DNA of 64,000 nucleotides from Streptomyces pacificus (GCF_011766325.1 NZ_BLLG01000004.1:1-64000), one strand, 5' to 3'. Counted from the stretch's first letter, positions 47,501 to 57,102 are shown. Program-made: numbers and translations. Notes: a model not told the origin generated them from the letters alone.

Positions 47501-48321
47501 AGTGCGGTGGTACGGCCGCTCCCGAGAGCTCCGGTGAGGGCGAGGACATGCGCCGGGGATGCCTCGAACTCAGCGAACCCCCGGACGGCGTGCGGGCGTT
47601 CGACGGGATCGGCACGGGTGCCGGCGCCGCCGGCCGGCCCGGCGGGCCCGAGGGACACCGCGGCCAGCCGCCGCGCTCCGGCGTGGTTGAGGTCGGCGCC
47701 GAAACCGGGGACGGTGCGGGCGTTGCGCCGCAGCAGCGCCCCGAGGGGTCCGCCGGGGTCGCGCGCGGCCGCCGTGCGCAGGGGCACGGCGAGGCCCGCC
47801 ACGGGGTGCGCGGTGTCCGGGGCGGTGCCCGCGAGGACCGCCACCACCGATCCGGTTGCGGTGTCCACCACCGGCCCGCCGCCTGCCGTACCGCCGGGCC
47901 CCAGGGCGTCGCTTCCCCCGGTGCCGACGGCCAGTTCGAGGGCCCCGTGGAGGTGGTGTGCGCGGCCGTCCGCGGTGTAGCCGGCCGGGATCTCCCCCAG
48001 GACGCGGGCCTCGCGCCAGCCCCCGGCCGGGATACGCACGTACGCGCCCTTTCCGGGCCGGTCGCGGAGGGCCAGCGGCAGGGGTGTCAGGCCGAGCCCG
48101 CCGGTCCTGACGAGCGCGAGGCCGGCCTCCGGCAGGAGGGTGACTCCTTCGGCGACGCGGGGGGCGCCGCCCGGCACGCCCAGCAGGATCCTGTCGAGCC
48201 CGGCGACCGCTTCATGGCTGGTGACGACCGTGCCCCGGTCGTCGACGGCGAAGCCGGTCCCGCGCGGCCGGCCCGCCGGATCACAGATGCGCACCAGCGT
48301 CGCCAGGTCCTCGCGTCCCAT
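44584..48321 (-). CDS. Degenerate trypsin-like domain fused to a P-loop (STAND-like) module and helical repeats
   Basis: A 1245-residue protein; ATG at 48321 (MGREDLATLVRIC). Residues 1-185 read as a trypsin-like domain. The His region is kept (TSHEAV, H36), but the Asp position is Gly (LPEAGLALV, near G67) and the GxSGGP motif is TAGGGP (Ser replaced near residue 147). At about 258-480 is an NTPase domain: Walker A GALGSGRTT with Arg instead of Lys (R270), Walker B-like LFVLLDGPEEM, then GCRPEYWE. The remaining 700 residues are Ala/Leu/Arg-rich helical repeats. It resembles protease-STAND fusions used in signalling or defence, but key residues are altered. The terminator of truB lies upstream, so it has its own promoter. 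Confidence 0.75.
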   Translation of the reverse strand: MGREDLATLVRICDPAGRPRGTGFAVDDRGTVVTSHEAVAGLDRILLGVPGGAPRVAEGVTLLPEAGLALVRTGGLGLTPLPLALRDRPGKGAYVRIPAGGWREARVLGEIPAGYTADGRAHHLHGALELAVGTGGSDALGPGGTAGGGPVVDTATGSVVAVLAGTAPDTAHPVAGLAVPLRTAAARDPGGPLGALLRRNARTVPGFGADLNHAGARRLAAVSLGPAGPAGGAGTRADPVERPHAVRGFAEFEASPAHVLALTGALGSGRTTALAALAARRAHGADAGVSIWLRGADLAADDRDLADAVARVLVRSGRVVAGSTAHRGGPWAVPAAGAEAAPEHVARVAREAGRPLFVLLDGPEEMPAALAARLPDWTAETARWLRDHGVRLVVGCRPEYWERAAALYPEADVHRPALRLGPLTAREAEQAMARLGLPAGATAAADARHPLALGLLAEVRDAMPAEVPGQPSREEILTAHTDLMCLRAATRIAETWGQGCDGAAVRLLAARVAGRVHEAARRCLGPGGGGLDRQAFGEIFPWRTGWASAVLATGLLVPAGAGYRFAHEEVAEWLQAAHLDVDTVLHPLLNRQGPAAADAEGPGLPLHRRGTVVHALLLLDRRSGESALAPRLRALVDALDGLDGLDGLDRPAVAGGVNGPSGLDVPDGVVVLRGCEATRGSRGACGCGGCRTTGASGTGEAAGVDIRWWAAGLLRETLLRVPHARRYLGVLRTLADRVTRSALRPGGPPRASGPEEFGPAFWQALHIGEAERLDLLRRLVPADGPPERTGGGGTGAGGARGANGPSTSHQRPEDFGAPRPPRYLDAVAERLARSPRAVQPLLCRWFTDGRPLPAAPGAAIRPTVAAAAQALLHTHRGRAVDDLCEALVSTAHPRARELLTALTEDEPSALCRAVDRWAHDDTRPARRLAAAAYAPAVAARVTDRADRDLLRYAALALLARPADTALHGAALAVLVRDPRTRPSYLARAVDAYRAHDPGVPAGVLAAAAPTHPEPVFAAFRAALRSPGGGADDVLRALAGLEGPDPARRAAALVSEYVRLRPSGAVHAAAFVALRLRQGVPARAALLPLVVDLLRGSPASVRCALAAVLGAPGSPAREPLRAELLDVLLEHERREGGDPEVLDTVLQAAVRAPAVRPSDPRVRELVRRVGLLLVRTPGGANRFDRSLVELARQVPGFAAEAVSWQAGEPGEWAVVVGPRARRTLEALGSRVPMPTALRGHGSLRPA

Positions 48322-48464
48322 GGCTCCGACGGTATGCCGGAGTTGATCACGGGGAGAAGGCCACGGGACGAACGCGCCCCGAGTGCACCCCCGGTGCACT
48401 CCGAGCGCCTGCCCATTGGGGTGAATCCGCGGGGCGGGACGGACAGACACCATCCGAGGGGGAT

Positions 48465-48497
48465 CGTGGAGCGGGCAGCGGCCCTGCCCGCTCCACG
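48465..48497 (-). terminator. truB operon terminator
   Basis: CGTGGAGCGGGCAG (48465-48478) pairs perfectly with 48484-48497, 5-nt loop, 87 nt after the truB stop. A 14-bp stem marks the end of the rbfA-truB unit. Confidence 0.85.
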
Positions 48498-48583
48498 AGG
48501 GAAGTCCCGGCACGGCCCGGCGCACTCCCCGAGGGGGACGGGGCCGGTGGTCACTGGGCCGGTGCGGCCTGCACCCGCGGGCG

Positions 48584-49513
48584 TCAGCCGAAGACCGCGA
48601 GGCTCCTCGCCTTGCCCCGGTGCTCCTCGACCAGCGCCAGAAACCGCTCCTGGGGCCCGAAGACGGCCACCGGGCCCCGCCCGCCGTACTCCGGGATGTC
48701 CAGGCGCACCCCGTTGAGCAGCAGCCGGGCGCGTCGCTCGTCGACGTCCCAGCGGGGGAACGCCGCCGCGGCGGCCTCGCCGACCGGCATGACCGTCAGC
48801 TCCTCCTGGAGCTGGTCGAGGGTCCTGGCCGCGTTGAGCCGGTACGGCCCGACGCGGGTGCGGCGCAGTGCGGTCAGATGGCCGCCGACCCCCAGCCCGG
48901 CGCCGAGGTCCCGGGCGAGGGCGCGGACATAGGTGCCGGAGGAGCAGACCACCGAGACGACGAGATCGGTGACGGCGGTGCCGTCCTCGGCGACGGCCTC
49001 GCGGACGTCGTGGACGGTGAACCGCGACACGGTCACCGGGCGGGCGGGGATGTCGAACTCCTCGCCGCCGCGGACCCGTGCGTAGGACCGCCTGCCGTCG
49101 ATCTTGATGGCGCTGACCTTCGACGGCACCTGCATGAGGTCGCCGGTGAGTTGGGCGACCCCGGCGTCGACGGCGTCCCGGGGGATGCCGGAGGCGTCGG
49201 CGGACGAGGTGATCTCGCCCTCCGCGTCGTCGGTGACGGTGGTCTGGCCGAGCCGGACCGTGCCGAGGTACTCCTTCTCGGTCAGTGCCAGATGGCCGAG
49301 GAGCTTGGTGGCCCGCTGGACGCCCAGGACGAGCACTCCGGTCGCCATCGGGTCCAGTGTGCCCGCGTGGCCGACGCGGCGGGTGCGCGCGATGCCGCGC
49401 ATCTTGGCGACGACGTCGTGCGAGGTGAAGCCGGCCGGCTTGTCGACGATGATCAGGCCGTCCGGGGTGCCGCCCCCGCCGGCGGCCGGGGCGGCGTTGC
49501 TGCGCTGGCTCAT
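48584..49513 (-). CDS. truB: tRNA pseudouridine(55) synthase
   Basis: Forms pseudouridine 55 in the T-loop of tRNAs. The 309-residue protein has the catalytic motif [17 protein letters not shown] with the active Asp in GTLDP, the early [15 protein letters not shown] and the later [18 protein letters not shown]. The ATG at 49513 overlaps the rbfA stop (ATGA), so translation is coupled. The frame is open further upstream only as a shadow of rbfA. Confidence 0.96.
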   Translation of the reverse strand: MSQRSNAAPAAGGGGTPDGLIIVDKPAGFTSHDVVAKMRGIARTRRVGHAGTLDPMATGVLVLGVQRATKLLGHLALTEKEYLGTVRLGQTTVTDDAEGEITSSADASGIPRDAVDAGVAQLTGDLMQVPSKVSAIKIDGRRSYARVRGGEEFDIPARPVTVSRFTVHDVREAVAEDGTAVTDLVVSVVCSSGTYVRALARDLGAGLGVGGHLTALRRTRVGPYRLNAARTLDQLQEELTVMPVGEAAAAAFPRWDVDERRARLLLNGVRLDIPEYGGRGPVAVFGPQERFLALVEEHRGKARSLAVFG

Positions 49514-50046
49514 GCGGAGGCCGTGCCCTTGTCCCCGCCCTCGTCTCGGTTCCGGTCCCCGCCCTCGTCCCTGCCTTCGTCCCTGCCCTCGTCCCTGCCT
49601 TCGTCGGGGCCCGCTTCGTCGTCCCCGTCCTCCGGCTTGCGGTAGGGGTCGGCCCCGCCCGCGTACGTCTTGCCCGTGGATGCCTGGCGCACCTCGGCGT
49701 CCTTGGCCCGCGCCTTGTCGAGCAGGTCGTCGATGGTCCGGGCGTTGTCCGGGAGCGCGTCCGGGACGAACGCAAGGCTCGGCGTGAAGCGGACCCCCGT
49801 CTGGCGGCCCACCTCGGACCGCAGGACGCCCTTGGCGGACTCCAGCGCGGCGGCGGACGCGGCGCGCTCCTCGTCGTCCCCGTACACCGTGTAGAAGACC
49901 GTGGCCTCCCGCAGGTCTCCGGTGACCCGGGCGTCCGTGATCGTGACGAAACCCAGCCGCGGATCCTTGATTCGCCGGTCCAGGGTCTCCGCGACCACGA
50001 CCTGGATGCGATCGGCCAGCTTGCGGGCCCGCGCGTTGTCGGCCAC
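49510..50046 (-). CDS. rbfA: Ribosome-binding factor A with acidic repeat tail
   Basis: A 30S maturation factor binding 16S rRNA near helix 1. The 178-residue protein starts with GTG at 50046 ([20 protein letters not shown]), preceded by GAGGAGAAGGA. The KH-like core runs to about residue 125 ([37 protein letters not shown]). The tail after this is longer than usual and contains a [18 protein letters not shown] repeat encoded by a 12-bp tandem array. Confidence 0.95.
   Translation of the reverse strand: MADNARARKLADRIQVVVAETLDRRIKDPRLGFVTITDARVTGDLREATVFYTVYGDDEERAASAAALESAKGVLRSEVGRQTGVRFTPSLAFVPDALPDNARTIDDLLDKARAKDAEVRQASTGKTYAGGADPYRKPEDGDDEAGPDEGRDEGRDEGRDEGGDRNRDEGGDKGTASA
49558..49606. 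repeat. 12-bp tandem repeat in the rbfA 3' end
   Basis: Units of CCCTGCCTTCGT type (plus strand) repeated about four times. They encode Asp-Glu-Gly-Arg in RbfA, so changes in number keep the frame. Confidence 0.75.
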
Positions 50047-50126
50047 CGGTCCTTCTCCTCTTTCGTGCGGTGGTCCGGGGGATGACCCCCCGGACGGTGC
50101 AGTCTCCGTGCGTTGCGGCAACGCAC

Positions 50127-50420
50127 TCAGTCATCGTCTCCGTGCAGCCGCCGTCGTACCGACAGCAGCTCCACCTCGGGCCGGGCGGCGACGAGGCGCT
50201 CGCACCGGTCCAGTACGTCTGTGAGGTGTCCCGGGTCCCCGGACACCGCCGCGAGGCCGATCTCGGCCCTGCGGTGCAGGTTCTGCCCGCCCACCTCGGC
50301 CACCGCCACCGCGTATCTGCGCTGGAGTTCGGCCACGATCGGGCGGACGACGGAGCGTTTCTCCTTCAGCGAGTGGACGTCGCCGAGAAGCAGGTCGAAG
50401 GACAGCGTCCCCACAAACAT
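50127..50420 (-). CDS. YlxP family protein (DUF503)
   Basis: A 97-residue protein of the family found between infB and rbfA in many Gram-positive bacteria. The typical opening [27 protein letters not shown] and the core [19 protein letters not shown] are present. ATG at 50420. Links to ribosome assembly are suggested by its neighbours and by genetics in other species; the molecular role is unclear. It lies 157 nt after infB, with a terminator-like hairpin in between. Confidence 0.88.
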   Translation of the reverse strand: MFVGTLSFDLLLGDVHSLKEKRSVVRPIVAELQRRYAVAVAEVGGQNLHRRAEIGLAAVSGDPGHLTDVLDRCERLVAARPEVELLSVRRRLHGDDD

Positions 50421-50507
50421 GTGTGTCCGGATGTCCCGCCGGTACGGGTTCGGTAGGCGCCCTGCCCGCTCTTGGCAGGTACATCAAGGAACCGTACACG
50501 CACGGCC

Positions 50508-50546
50508 GGGGCCGATCGACGGGATTACCTCCCGCCGACCGGCCCC
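50508..50546 (-). terminator. infB terminator-like hairpin
   Basis: GGGGCCG..CGGGA (50508-50524) pairs with TCCCGCCGACCGGCCCC (50530-50546) apart from two mismatches, 32 nt after the infB stop. Probably partial, since ylxP-rbfA-truB may also be read from upstream. Confidence 0.6.
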
Positions 50547-50577
50547 GAGCGCGGTGTGCGTGGCCAGCCGAGCCGCG

Positions 50578-53500
50578 TCAGCCGCGGGGCTTCTCGCGCA
50601 TCTCGTACGTCGCGATGACGTCGTCGACCTTGATGTCGTTGAAGTTCCCGAGGTTGATACCGCCCTCGAAGCCTTCGCGGATCTCGGTGACGTCGTCCTT
50701 GAAGCGACGCAGCCCCTCGATGGTGAGGTTCTCCGCGACGACCTTGCCGTCGCGGATGAGGCGCGCCTTGGTGTTGCGCCGGACCTCGCCGGAGCGGATG
50801 AGCACACCGGCGATGTTGCCCAGCTTGGACGAGCGGAAGACCTCGCGGATCTCCGCCGTGCCGAGCTCGACCTCTTCGAACTCCGGCTTGAGCATGCCCT
50901 TGAGGGCCGCCTCGATCTCCTCGATCGCCTGGTAGATGACCGAGTAGTAGCGGACGTCCACCCCCTCGCGCTCGGCCATCTGCGTGGCACGCCCGGCGGC
51001 GCGCACGTTGAAGCCGATCACGATGGCGTCGGAGCCGGTCGCCAGGTCGATGTCCGACTCGGTGACCGCACCGACACCGCGGTGCAGCACCCGGATGTCG
51101 ACCTCCTCGCCGACGTCCAGCTGGAGCAGCGAGGACTCCAGGGCCTCGACGGAACCGGACGCGTCGCCCTTGATGATGAGGTTGAGCTGCTGGACCTCAC
51201 CCGCCTTGAGCACCTTGTCGAGGTCCTCGAGGGACACCCGGCGGGTGCGCTTGGCGAAGGCGGCGTTGCGCTCCCGGGCGGCACGCTTCTCGGCGATCTG
51301 GCGGGCCGTGCGGTCCTCGTCGACGACCAGGAAGTTGTCTCCGGCGCCCGGGACGTTGGTGAGGCCCAGGACCAGCACCGGAGTCGACGGGGTCGCCTCG
51401 TCGACGTTGTTGCCCTTGTCGTCGAGCATCGCGCGGACCCTGCCGTACGCGTCGCCGACGACCATGGTGTCGCCGATGCGCAGGGTGCCCCGCTGGACCA
51501 GGACGGTCGAGACGGCACCGCGGCCGCGGTCGAGGTGGGACTCGATCGCGATGCCCTGCGCGTCCTGCTCCGGGTTGGCCCGCAGGTCCAGGGCGGCGTC
51601 CGCGGTCAGGACCACGGCCTCCAGCAGGTTCTCGATGTTGAGGCCCTGCTTGGCGGAGATGTCGACGAACATGGTGTCGCCGCCGTACTCCTCGGCCACC
51701 AGGCCGTACTCGGTCAGCTGACCGCGCACCTTCGTCGGGTCGGCGCCCTCGACGTCGATCTTGTTGACCGCGACCACGATCGGCACGTCGGCCGCCTTGG
51801 CGTGGTTCAACGCCTCGATCGTCTGGGGCATCACACCGTCGTTGGCCGCCACCACGAGGATCGCGATGTCGGTCGACTTGGCACCGCGGGCACGCATGGC
51901 GGTGAACGCCTCGTGACCCGGGGTGTCGATGAAGGTGATGCGGCGCTCTTCGCTGTTGACCTCGGTCGAGACCTGGTAGGCACCGATGTGCTGGGTGATA
52001 CCGCCGGCCTCGCCCGCGACGACGTTCGTCTTGCGGATCGCGTCCAGCAGCCGGGTCTTGCCGTGGTCGACGTGGCCCATGACGGTCACCACCGGCGGAC
52101 GCGCGACCAGGAGCTCCTCGCCGCCCTCGTCCTCGCCGAACTCGATGTCGAACGACTCGAGCAGCTCGCGGTCCTCCTCCTCCGGGCTGACGATCTGAAC
52201 CGTGTAGTTCATCTCGCCGGCCAGAAGCTGCAGCGTCTCGTCGGAGACGGACTGCGTGGCGGTGACCATCTCGCCGAGGTTCATCATCACGGCGACGAGC
52301 GACGCCGGGTTCGCGTTGATCTTCTCCGCGAAGTCGGTCAGGGAGGCGCCGCGCGACAGACGGACGGTCTCGCCGTTGCCGCGGGGCAGCATCACGCCGC
52401 CGACCGACGGGGCCTGCATGGCCTCGTACTCCTGGCGCCTCTGCCGCTTCGACTTGCGGCCGCGGCGCGCCGGACCGCCGGGACGGCCGAACGCGCCCTG
52501 TGTGCCGCCGCGGCCCCCGGGGCCACCGGGACGGCCGCCGAAGCCGGGACGGCCACCGCCGCCACCGCCGAAGCCGCCGCCACCCGGACGCGGGCCGCCG
52601 AAGCCGCCACCGCCGCCACCGGGACGGCCGCCGCCACCGCCGCCGCCACCGGGACGGCCGGCGAAGCCGGGACGGCCGGCACCGCCGCCGCCACCACCGG
52701 GACGGCCGCCGGGGCCGCCGGGACCGCGACCGCCGGGACCGGGACGCGGGCCGGCAGCGGGGCGCTGCGGCATCATGCCCGGGTTCGGACGGTTACCACC
52801 GGGGCCGCCGGCGCCACGCGGAGCCTGCGGACGCGGCATGCCGCCGGGGGTGGGACGGGAGCCACCGGGAGCCTGCGGACGGGGACCGCCCTGGCCGGCG
52901 CCCCCCGGGCGGGGGCCGCCCGGGGCACCCGCACCACCGGGACGCGGGGCTCCGCCCGGACGGGGCGCCTGCGGGCGCGCCATACCGGTCGAGCCGCCGG
53001 AGGTGAAGGGGTTGTTGCCCGGACGCGGGCCCGAGGGCCGGGCACCGGGACGCGGAGCCTGGCGCTCGCCCCCGGGACGCGGGGCGCCGGGACGGGCACC
53101 GCCGCCCTGGCCCTGGCCGGGACGTGCGGCCGGGCGCGGGCCCGGAGTGGCACCGGGCCGGGGACCGGCAGCCGGGGCGGCCGGGGGCGCGGTGAACTCC
53201 GGGGCGGCCGGGGCGGCCGGAGCCGGCTTCGGGGCCGCCGCGGGCTTGGGGCCCGGGGTCGGCCGCGGGCCGGGGGCCGGCGCCGCGGGAACACTTCTGG
53301 GGGCCTCGGCCGCCGCCGGCTTGGGGGCCGGTGCGCCGGGCTTGGGGGCGGCGGGACGCGCCGCCTGCGCCGGAGAGGGCACGGGCGCGCCGCCCGCGCG
53401 GCCTTCCGCCGCCGGGGCCGGCTTCGCGGGTGCCGACCTGCGCGGCGCCGCCGGCTTGCCGGCAGAGCGCTTCGCGGGGGAGCCCCCGGAACCCTGCTGG

Positions 53501-53649
53501 AAAGCGTCGGTCAGTTTGCGTACAACCGGCGCCTCGATCGTCGAGGACGCCGAACGGACGAATTCACCGAGTTCCTGGAGCTTGGCCATGACGACCTTGC
53601 TCTCTACACCGAACTCCTTGGCGAGTTCGTATACCCGGACCTTAGCCAC
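50578..53649 (-). CDS. infB: Translation initiation factor IF-2
   Basis: A GTPase that places initiator tRNA on the 30S subunit. The 1023-residue protein has the IF2N domain ([20 protein letters not shown]), then about 350 residues of Ala/Pro/Gly/Arg low complexity with RPGGG repeats. The conserved half follows: [19 protein letters not shown] (G1), DTPGHEAF (G3), NKIDVEGAD (G4) and a C-terminal beta barrel ending REKPRG. GTG at 53649 has AAAGGAGCGAA. The long arm is typical of Streptomyces; its sequence is not conserved. Confidence 0.97.
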   Translation of the reverse strand: MAKVRVYELAKEFGVESKVVMAKLQELGEFVRSASSTIEAPVVRKLTDAFQQGSGGSPAKRSAGKPAAPRRSAPAKPAPAAEGRAGGAPVPSPAQAARPAAPKPGAPAPKPAAAEAPRSVPAAPAPGPRPTPGPKPAAAPKPAPAAPAAPEFTAPPAAPAAGPRPGATPGPRPAARPGQGQGGGARPGAPRPGGERQAPRPGARPSGPRPGNNPFTSGGSTGMARPQAPRPGGAPRPGGAGAPGGPRPGGAGQGGPRPQAPGGSRPTPGGMPRPQAPRGAGGPGGNRPNPGMMPQRPAAGPRPGPGGRGPGGPGGRPGGGGGGAGRPGFAGRPGGGGGGGGRPGGGGGGFGGPRPGGGGFGGGGGGRPGFGGRPGGPGGRGGTQGAFGRPGGPARRGRKSKRQRRQEYEAMQAPSVGGVMLPRGNGETVRLSRGASLTDFAEKINANPASLVAVMMNLGEMVTATQSVSDETLQLLAGEMNYTVQIVSPEEEDRELLESFDIEFGEDEGGEELLVARPPVVTVMGHVDHGKTRLLDAIRKTNVVAGEAGGITQHIGAYQVSTEVNSEERRITFIDTPGHEAFTAMRARGAKSTDIAILVVAANDGVMPQTIEALNHAKAADVPIVVAVNKIDVEGADPTKVRGQLTEYGLVAEEYGGDTMFVDISAKQGLNIENLLEAVVLTADAALDLRANPEQDAQGIAIESHLDRGRGAVSTVLVQRGTLRIGDTMVVGDAYGRVRAMLDDKGNNVDEATPSTPVLVLGLTNVPGAGDNFLVVDEDRTARQIAEKRAARERNAAFAKRTRRVSLEDLDKVLKAGEVQQLNLIIKGDASGSVEALESSLLQLDVGEEVDIRVLHRGVGAVTESDIDLATGSDAIVIGFNVRAAGRATQMAEREGVDVRYYSVIYQAIEEIEAALKGMLKPEFEEVELGTAEIREVFRSSKLGNIAGVLIRSGEVRRNTKARLIRDGKVVAENLTIEGLRRFKDDVTEIREGFEGGINLGNFNDIKVDDVIATYEMREKPRG

Positions 53650-53804
53650 TTCGCTCCTTTTAGGTCCGGGTTACCGCCGGACCGTCGCTACTTCATGGGC
53701 GTACTCATCGCGTACTCATCGAGTGCTCATCGCAATCTCGACCTACTTCCGACTCGCGAGGTACCTGACCGCACGGGGATCCGCGCGGTGCTGCTTGCTT
53801 CTTC

Positions 53805-54092
53805 TTACGGTGCGGCCTGGGCCGCCGCCTCGACGGCACGGCGTACGTCCGCGGTGTCGAGCGGCCCGGGGGCCTTGAGGGCCCTCGGAAACGCACGACG
53901 GCGAACCGCCAGGTCGAGACAGACCGAGGCGGGGTGCACATAAGCACCCCGGCCGGGCAGCGTACCGCGATGATCGGGGACGCACACGCCCTCGACCGCC
54001 ACGATGCGCAGGAGATCGCGCTTGGCCGCTCGCTCCCGACACCCCACGCAGGTTCGCTCAGGGCATGCGCGGGCATGCGTCCGACCAGACAC
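53805..54092 (-). CDS. YlxR family RNA-binding protein (DUF448)
   Basis: A 95-residue protein between nusA and infB, as in most Gram-positive bacteria. It carries the motif PERTCVGCRERAAKRDLLRI, then the GRGAYVHP loop. GTG at 54092 gives SGRTHARACPERTC, with GGGGAGGTAG eleven bases upstream. The TTG at 54098 is five bases from GGAGG and is the alternative. Members bind nucleic acid and affect RNase P or transcription in other species; the role here is not known. Confidence 0.9.
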   Translation of the reverse strand: MSGRTHARACPERTCVGCRERAAKRDLLRIVAVEGVCVPDHRGTLPGRGAYVHPASVCLDLAVRRRAFPRALKAPGPLDTADVRRAVEAAAQAAP

Positions 54093-54275
54093 GTACAAGT
54101 CTACCTCCCCGTACCGACCCCACCCCTTCGGGGCGGTGGTCGAACAGCTGATGGCTCAAAACTCTCGGCGATCCCCCGGCTACCCCCGGGTCCGCACCGG
54201 GACACGTTCCCTCGGCACGGTGGTCCGGGGCGCAGCCGCCCGCACACCGTCAGGGCTTCTCCCGGAACTTCTTCA

Positions 54276-54308
54276 GGGACTTGTCCGGGACTTGTCCGCG
54301 ACTTGTCC
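54276..54308. repeat. 11-bp tandem repeat between nusA and ylxR
   Basis: GGGACTTGTCC at 54276-54286 and 54287-54297 (identical) and GCGACTTGTCC at 54298-54308, 46 nt after the nusA stop. Non-coding, one helical turn per unit. Confidence 0.7.
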
Positions 54309-54354
54309 GGGGCGGCTTCCAGGGCCTCGCCGAGGCCCGCCCGGGGCCCCGGGT

Positions 54355-55362
54355 TCAGCTCTGCCCGGCAGGCTGCCCGGCGGGCTGCTCGGTGTCCGGC
54401 CGGATGTCGATCCGCCAGCCGGTCAACCGCGCGGCGAGCCGGGCGTTCTGCCCCTCCTTGCCGATGGCCAGTGACAGCTGGTAGTCGGGGACCGTCACCC
54501 GGGCGGACCTGGCGCCGAGGTCGACGACCTCCACCTTGGAGACCCGGGCCGGGGACAGCGCGTTGGCGACCATCTCCGCCGGGTCGTCCGACCAGTCCAC
54601 GATGTCGATCTTCTCACCGTGCAGCTCGGCCATGACATTGCGCACCCGGCCGCCCATCGGGCCGATGCACGCGCCCTTGGCGTTCAGGCCACTGCGGGTG
54701 GACCGCACAGCGATCTTGGTCCGGTGCCCGGCCTCGCGGGCGATGGCCGCGATCTCGACCGAACCGTCGGCGATCTCCGGCACCTCGAGCGCGAAGAGCT
54801 TCTTCACCAGATTGGGGTGGGTCCTCGACAGGGTGACGGAGGGACCCCGCACCCCCTTGGCCACCCGCACGACGTAGGTGCGCAGCCGCAGACCGTGGGA
54901 GTACTCCTCACCCGGCACCTGCTCCTGCGCCGGCAGGATGGCCTCCAGCCTGTCGTCCAGCTTGACCAGCACGTTCTTGGGGTCCTTGCCCTGCTGGACC
55001 TGGCCCGCCACGATGTCGCCCTCACGGCGGGCGTACTCGCCGAAGGTGACGTCGTTCTCGGCGTCGCGCAGTCGCTGCTGGATGACCTGGCGGGCGGTGG
55101 AGGCGGCGATCCGGCCGAAGTCGTGCGGGGTGTCGTCGAACTCGCGCGGCTCCTGGCCCTCCTCGAGTTCCGCGGGGTCCTCCTTCGCCCACACCGTCAC
55201 GTGCCCGCTCTGGCGGTTCAGCTCGACCCGGGCGTGCCGGCGGCTTCCCTCGGTGCGGTGGTAGGCGATGAGGAGGGCCGACTCGATGGCGTCGACCAGC
55301 AGGTCGAAGGCGATCTCCTTCTCCTGCGCCAAGCCCCTCAGGAGCTTCACGTCGATGTCCAT
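54355..55362 (-). CDS. nusA: Transcription termination/antitermination factor NusA
   Basis: Binds RNA polymerase and nascent RNA. The 335-residue protein has the N-terminal polymerase-binding domain ([20 protein letters not shown]), S1 ([20 protein letters not shown]) and two KH domains ([38 protein letters not shown]). The ATG at 55362 has GAGGAGG, which overlaps the end of rimP two bases away. The acidic C-terminal repeats of proteobacterial NusA are absent, as usual for actinobacteria. The end is a [10 protein letters not shown] tail. Confidence 0.96.
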   Translation of the reverse strand: MDIDVKLLRGLAQEKEIAFDLLVDAIESALLIAYHRTEGSRRHARVELNRQSGHVTVWAKEDPAELEEGQEPREFDDTPHDFGRIAASTARQVIQQRLRDAENDVTFGEYARREGDIVAGQVQQGKDPKNVLVKLDDRLEAILPAQEQVPGEEYSHGLRLRTYVVRVAKGVRGPSVTLSRTHPNLVKKLFALEVPEIADGSVEIAAIAREAGHRTKIAVRSTRSGLNAKGACIGPMGGRVRNVMAELHGEKIDIVDWSDDPAEMVANALSPARVSKVEVVDLGARSARVTVPDYQLSLAIGKEGQNARLAARLTGWRIDIRPDTEQPAGQPAGQS

Positions 55363-55364
55363 GG

Positions 55365-55889
55365 CTACGCCTCCTCTTCCTTCTGAACGCCGTCGGTGTC
55401 CTTGCGGTTGAACTCCAGCTCCACACGCGCCCCGGCGATCTCGCCGAAGGCGAGTCTGCGGGGTGTGGGCCTGCGCCCCTTCACGCCCGGCACCTCGAGG
55501 TCGAGGCCCTCGTCGTCGACGCCGAGGATCCGGGCGACCAGTTCGCCACCGGTGCCGCCCTCCGGGGCGGTCAGCCGGAACCGGGCGAGCCGGCCCTTGG
55601 CACGCGCGTAGTGGCGGTGCTCCCTGAGCGGGCGCTCGGCCCCGGGGGAGGTCACTTCCAGCTGGTACTCGCCCTCGCCCATGACGTCGCTCTCGTCCAG
55701 CCGGTCGGAGATGACGCGGCTGAGTTCGGCGCAGGCGTCCAGATCGACCCCCCGGTCGGAATCCACGACGACGCGGAGCACACGGCGGCGGCCGGCCCGG
55801 GACAGTTCGATCTCTTCCAGATCCAGATCCGCGGCGCTGACGAGCGGTTCGAGCAGTCCGCGCAGCCTCTCGCTCTGGGTGGTGCTCAT
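55365..55889 (-). CDS. rimP: Ribosome maturation factor RimP
   Basis: A 30S assembly factor. The 174-residue protein shows the family core [20 protein letters not shown] and the key [16 protein letters not shown] motif. ATG at 55889 ([12 protein letters not shown]) has GAGGAGT nine bases ahead; the frame is open upstream but that part is not conserved. It heads the rimP-nusA-ylxR-infB cluster and is divergent from the lipoprotein gene. Confidence 0.95.
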   Translation of the reverse strand: MSTTQSERLRGLLEPLVSAADLDLEEIELSRAGRRRVLRVVVDSDRGVDLDACAELSRVISDRLDESDVMGEGEYQLEVTSPGAERPLREHRHYARAKGRLARFRLTAPEGGTGGELVARILGVDDEGLDLEVPGVKGRRPTPRRLAFGEIAGARVELEFNRKDTDGVQKEEEA

Positions 55890-55990
55890 CCGGGTGACTC
55901 CTCGGCCGCGTGTGCTGTTGTGGGTTTCGTCGTGGGTCAGCACAAAGGGTAACCGGTCGCGAGGGGTGTTGCCGTCCATCCGCCGATGAC

Positions 55991-56012
55991 CCGCAGGTAC
56001 GCTCGCCTGCGG
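55991..56012. promoter_or_regulatory. Inverted repeat between rimP and the lipoprotein gene
   Basis: CCGCAGG (55991-55997) and CCTGCGG (56006-56012), 8-nt loop, in the divergent region. A possible operator; nothing further supports it. Confidence 0.3.
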
Positions 56013-56077
56013 TGATCACATCAAGGCGCCGTCCACCCGATCGGGTGACCGCGCCCCACGGCCCGAGGAGGGACCAG

Positions 56078-56674
56078 GTGGACCGCACCGGTACGACAGC
56101 CAGACGATCCCTCCTGGCCGCCGGAGCGGCAGCTGCCACGGCGCTGACCGGGTGTTCACCGAACGAGCCGGGCCCGCGGCGCGCGGCGCTCCGGAGCGGG
56201 TCGGCGGAGACCGCCTTGCGCGAGCACGGTGCCGGGCTGAGCGGCGCCCTGCTGCTGCGGTACGACGCGGTACTGGCGGTGCATCCGGCCCTCGCGGCGC
56301 GCCTGTCGCCGCTGCGCGCCGCGGTCGTACGGCACGTCGAGGCGCTCGCACCGGCCGGATCGCGGCTCCCGACCCCGGCCCGGCCGGCCCCCTCGCCGTC
56401 CTCGTCGCCGCCCCCTGCCTCCCCCGCCTCCCCCGCGGCGGCCGGGTCCGGCCCGGAGCGTCCCGCCGCATCGTCCCCGGCGGCCGCCGCGGCACCGCCG
56501 GTGCCCGCCGACTCCGCGGCGGCCGTGCGTGAACTCGCCGCCGCCGAGCGCAGGACCGCCGACGGGCACACCGCCGCGCTGAGCGCCGCCCCACCGGAGT
56601 ACGCCCGGCTGCTGGCGTCGGTCGCCGCGGCCGGGGCGGTCCACGCCTATCTGCTGACGGAAGGGTCCCGCTGA
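56078..56674 (+). CDS. Tat-type lipoprotein, possible ferritin-like domain
   Basis: A 198-residue protein; GTG at 56078 follows GAGGAGGGA. The signal has a twin arginine ([10 protein letters not shown]) and the lipobox LTGC, so export by Tat and lipid anchoring are likely. An Ala-rich helical domain follows, broken by a Pro/Ser/Ala linker ([19 protein letters not shown]), ending in another helix pair with [12 protein letters not shown]. Its stop overlaps the ATG of the ferritin-like gene (TGATG). The pair is conserved beside rimP in streptomycetes as I recall. Function unknown. Confidence 0.72.
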   Translation: MDRTGTTARRSLLAAGAAAATALTGCSPNEPGPRRAALRSGSAETALREHGAGLSGALLLRYDAVLAVHPALAARLSPLRAAVVRHVEALAPAGSRLPTPARPAPSPSSSPPPASPASPAAAGSGPERPAASSPAAAAAPPVPADSAAAVRELAAAERRTADGHTAALSAAPPEYARLLASVAAAGAVHAYLLTEGSR

Positions 56675-57102
56675 TGAGCGAGGCACTGGTCGCGGCGCAG
56701 GCCGCGCTCGCGGCCGAGCACGCCGCCGTGTACGGCTACGGCGTGGTCGGAGGCCGGGCCGGCGCGGCCCGCCGCCCCGACGCCCTGGCGGCCCATGCGG
56801 CGCACCGGGCCCGCCGGGACGCCCTGGAGCGCGCGGTCCGGGATCTCGGCGGAAGGCCCACCGCGGCGCGGGCCGCCTACACTCTGCCGTTCGCGGTGCC
56901 CGACCCGGCGGCCGCGGCGCGGCTCGCCGCGGTACTGGAGGACCGGGTCGCGGCCGTCTACTCAGACCTGGTGCGGGCGGCGCGGGGCCCGCTGCGGCAG
57001 GACGCCGCGGCCGCGCTGCGCGAGGCGGCGGTGCGGGCCGCACGATGGCGCGGTACCGGCGTGGCCTTTCCCGGCCTGGCCGAGCGGGCCGCGACTCACT
57101 GA
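56674..57102 (+). CDS. Ferritin-like domain protein (DUF4439 type)
   Basis: A 142-residue all-helical protein. Two helix pairs carry acidic and His residues at ferritin-like spacing (LAAEHAAVYGYGVVGG; DALAAHAAHRARRDAL; LEDRVAAVYSDLVRA). The EHxxxYxYG opening is the hallmark of the actinobacterial DUF4439 group. Metal binding is plausible but unproven. Translation is coupled to the lipoprotein (1-nt overlap), and the next gene starts 17 nt later. Confidence 0.75.
   Translation: MSEALVAAQAALAAEHAAVYGYGVVGGRAGAARRPDALAAHAAHRARRDALERAVRDLGGRPTAARAAYTLPFAVPDPAAAARLAAVLEDRVAAVYSDLVRAARGPLRQDAAAALREAAVRAARWRGTGVAFPGLAERAATH

Noticed and set aside
44584..48321. Calling this protein an active serine protease
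   Set aside because: Only the His of the triad is visible; Asp and Ser positions are Gly.
45646..48717. 1023-codon plus-strand frame opposite the pseudoprotease fusion
   Set aside because: Antisense shadow with no recognisable domain; the minus strand keeps trypsin-like and P-loop motifs.
50113..53943. 1276-codon plus-strand frame opposite infB
   Set aside because: Its repeats mirror the Gly/Pro/Arg repeat arm of IF-2.
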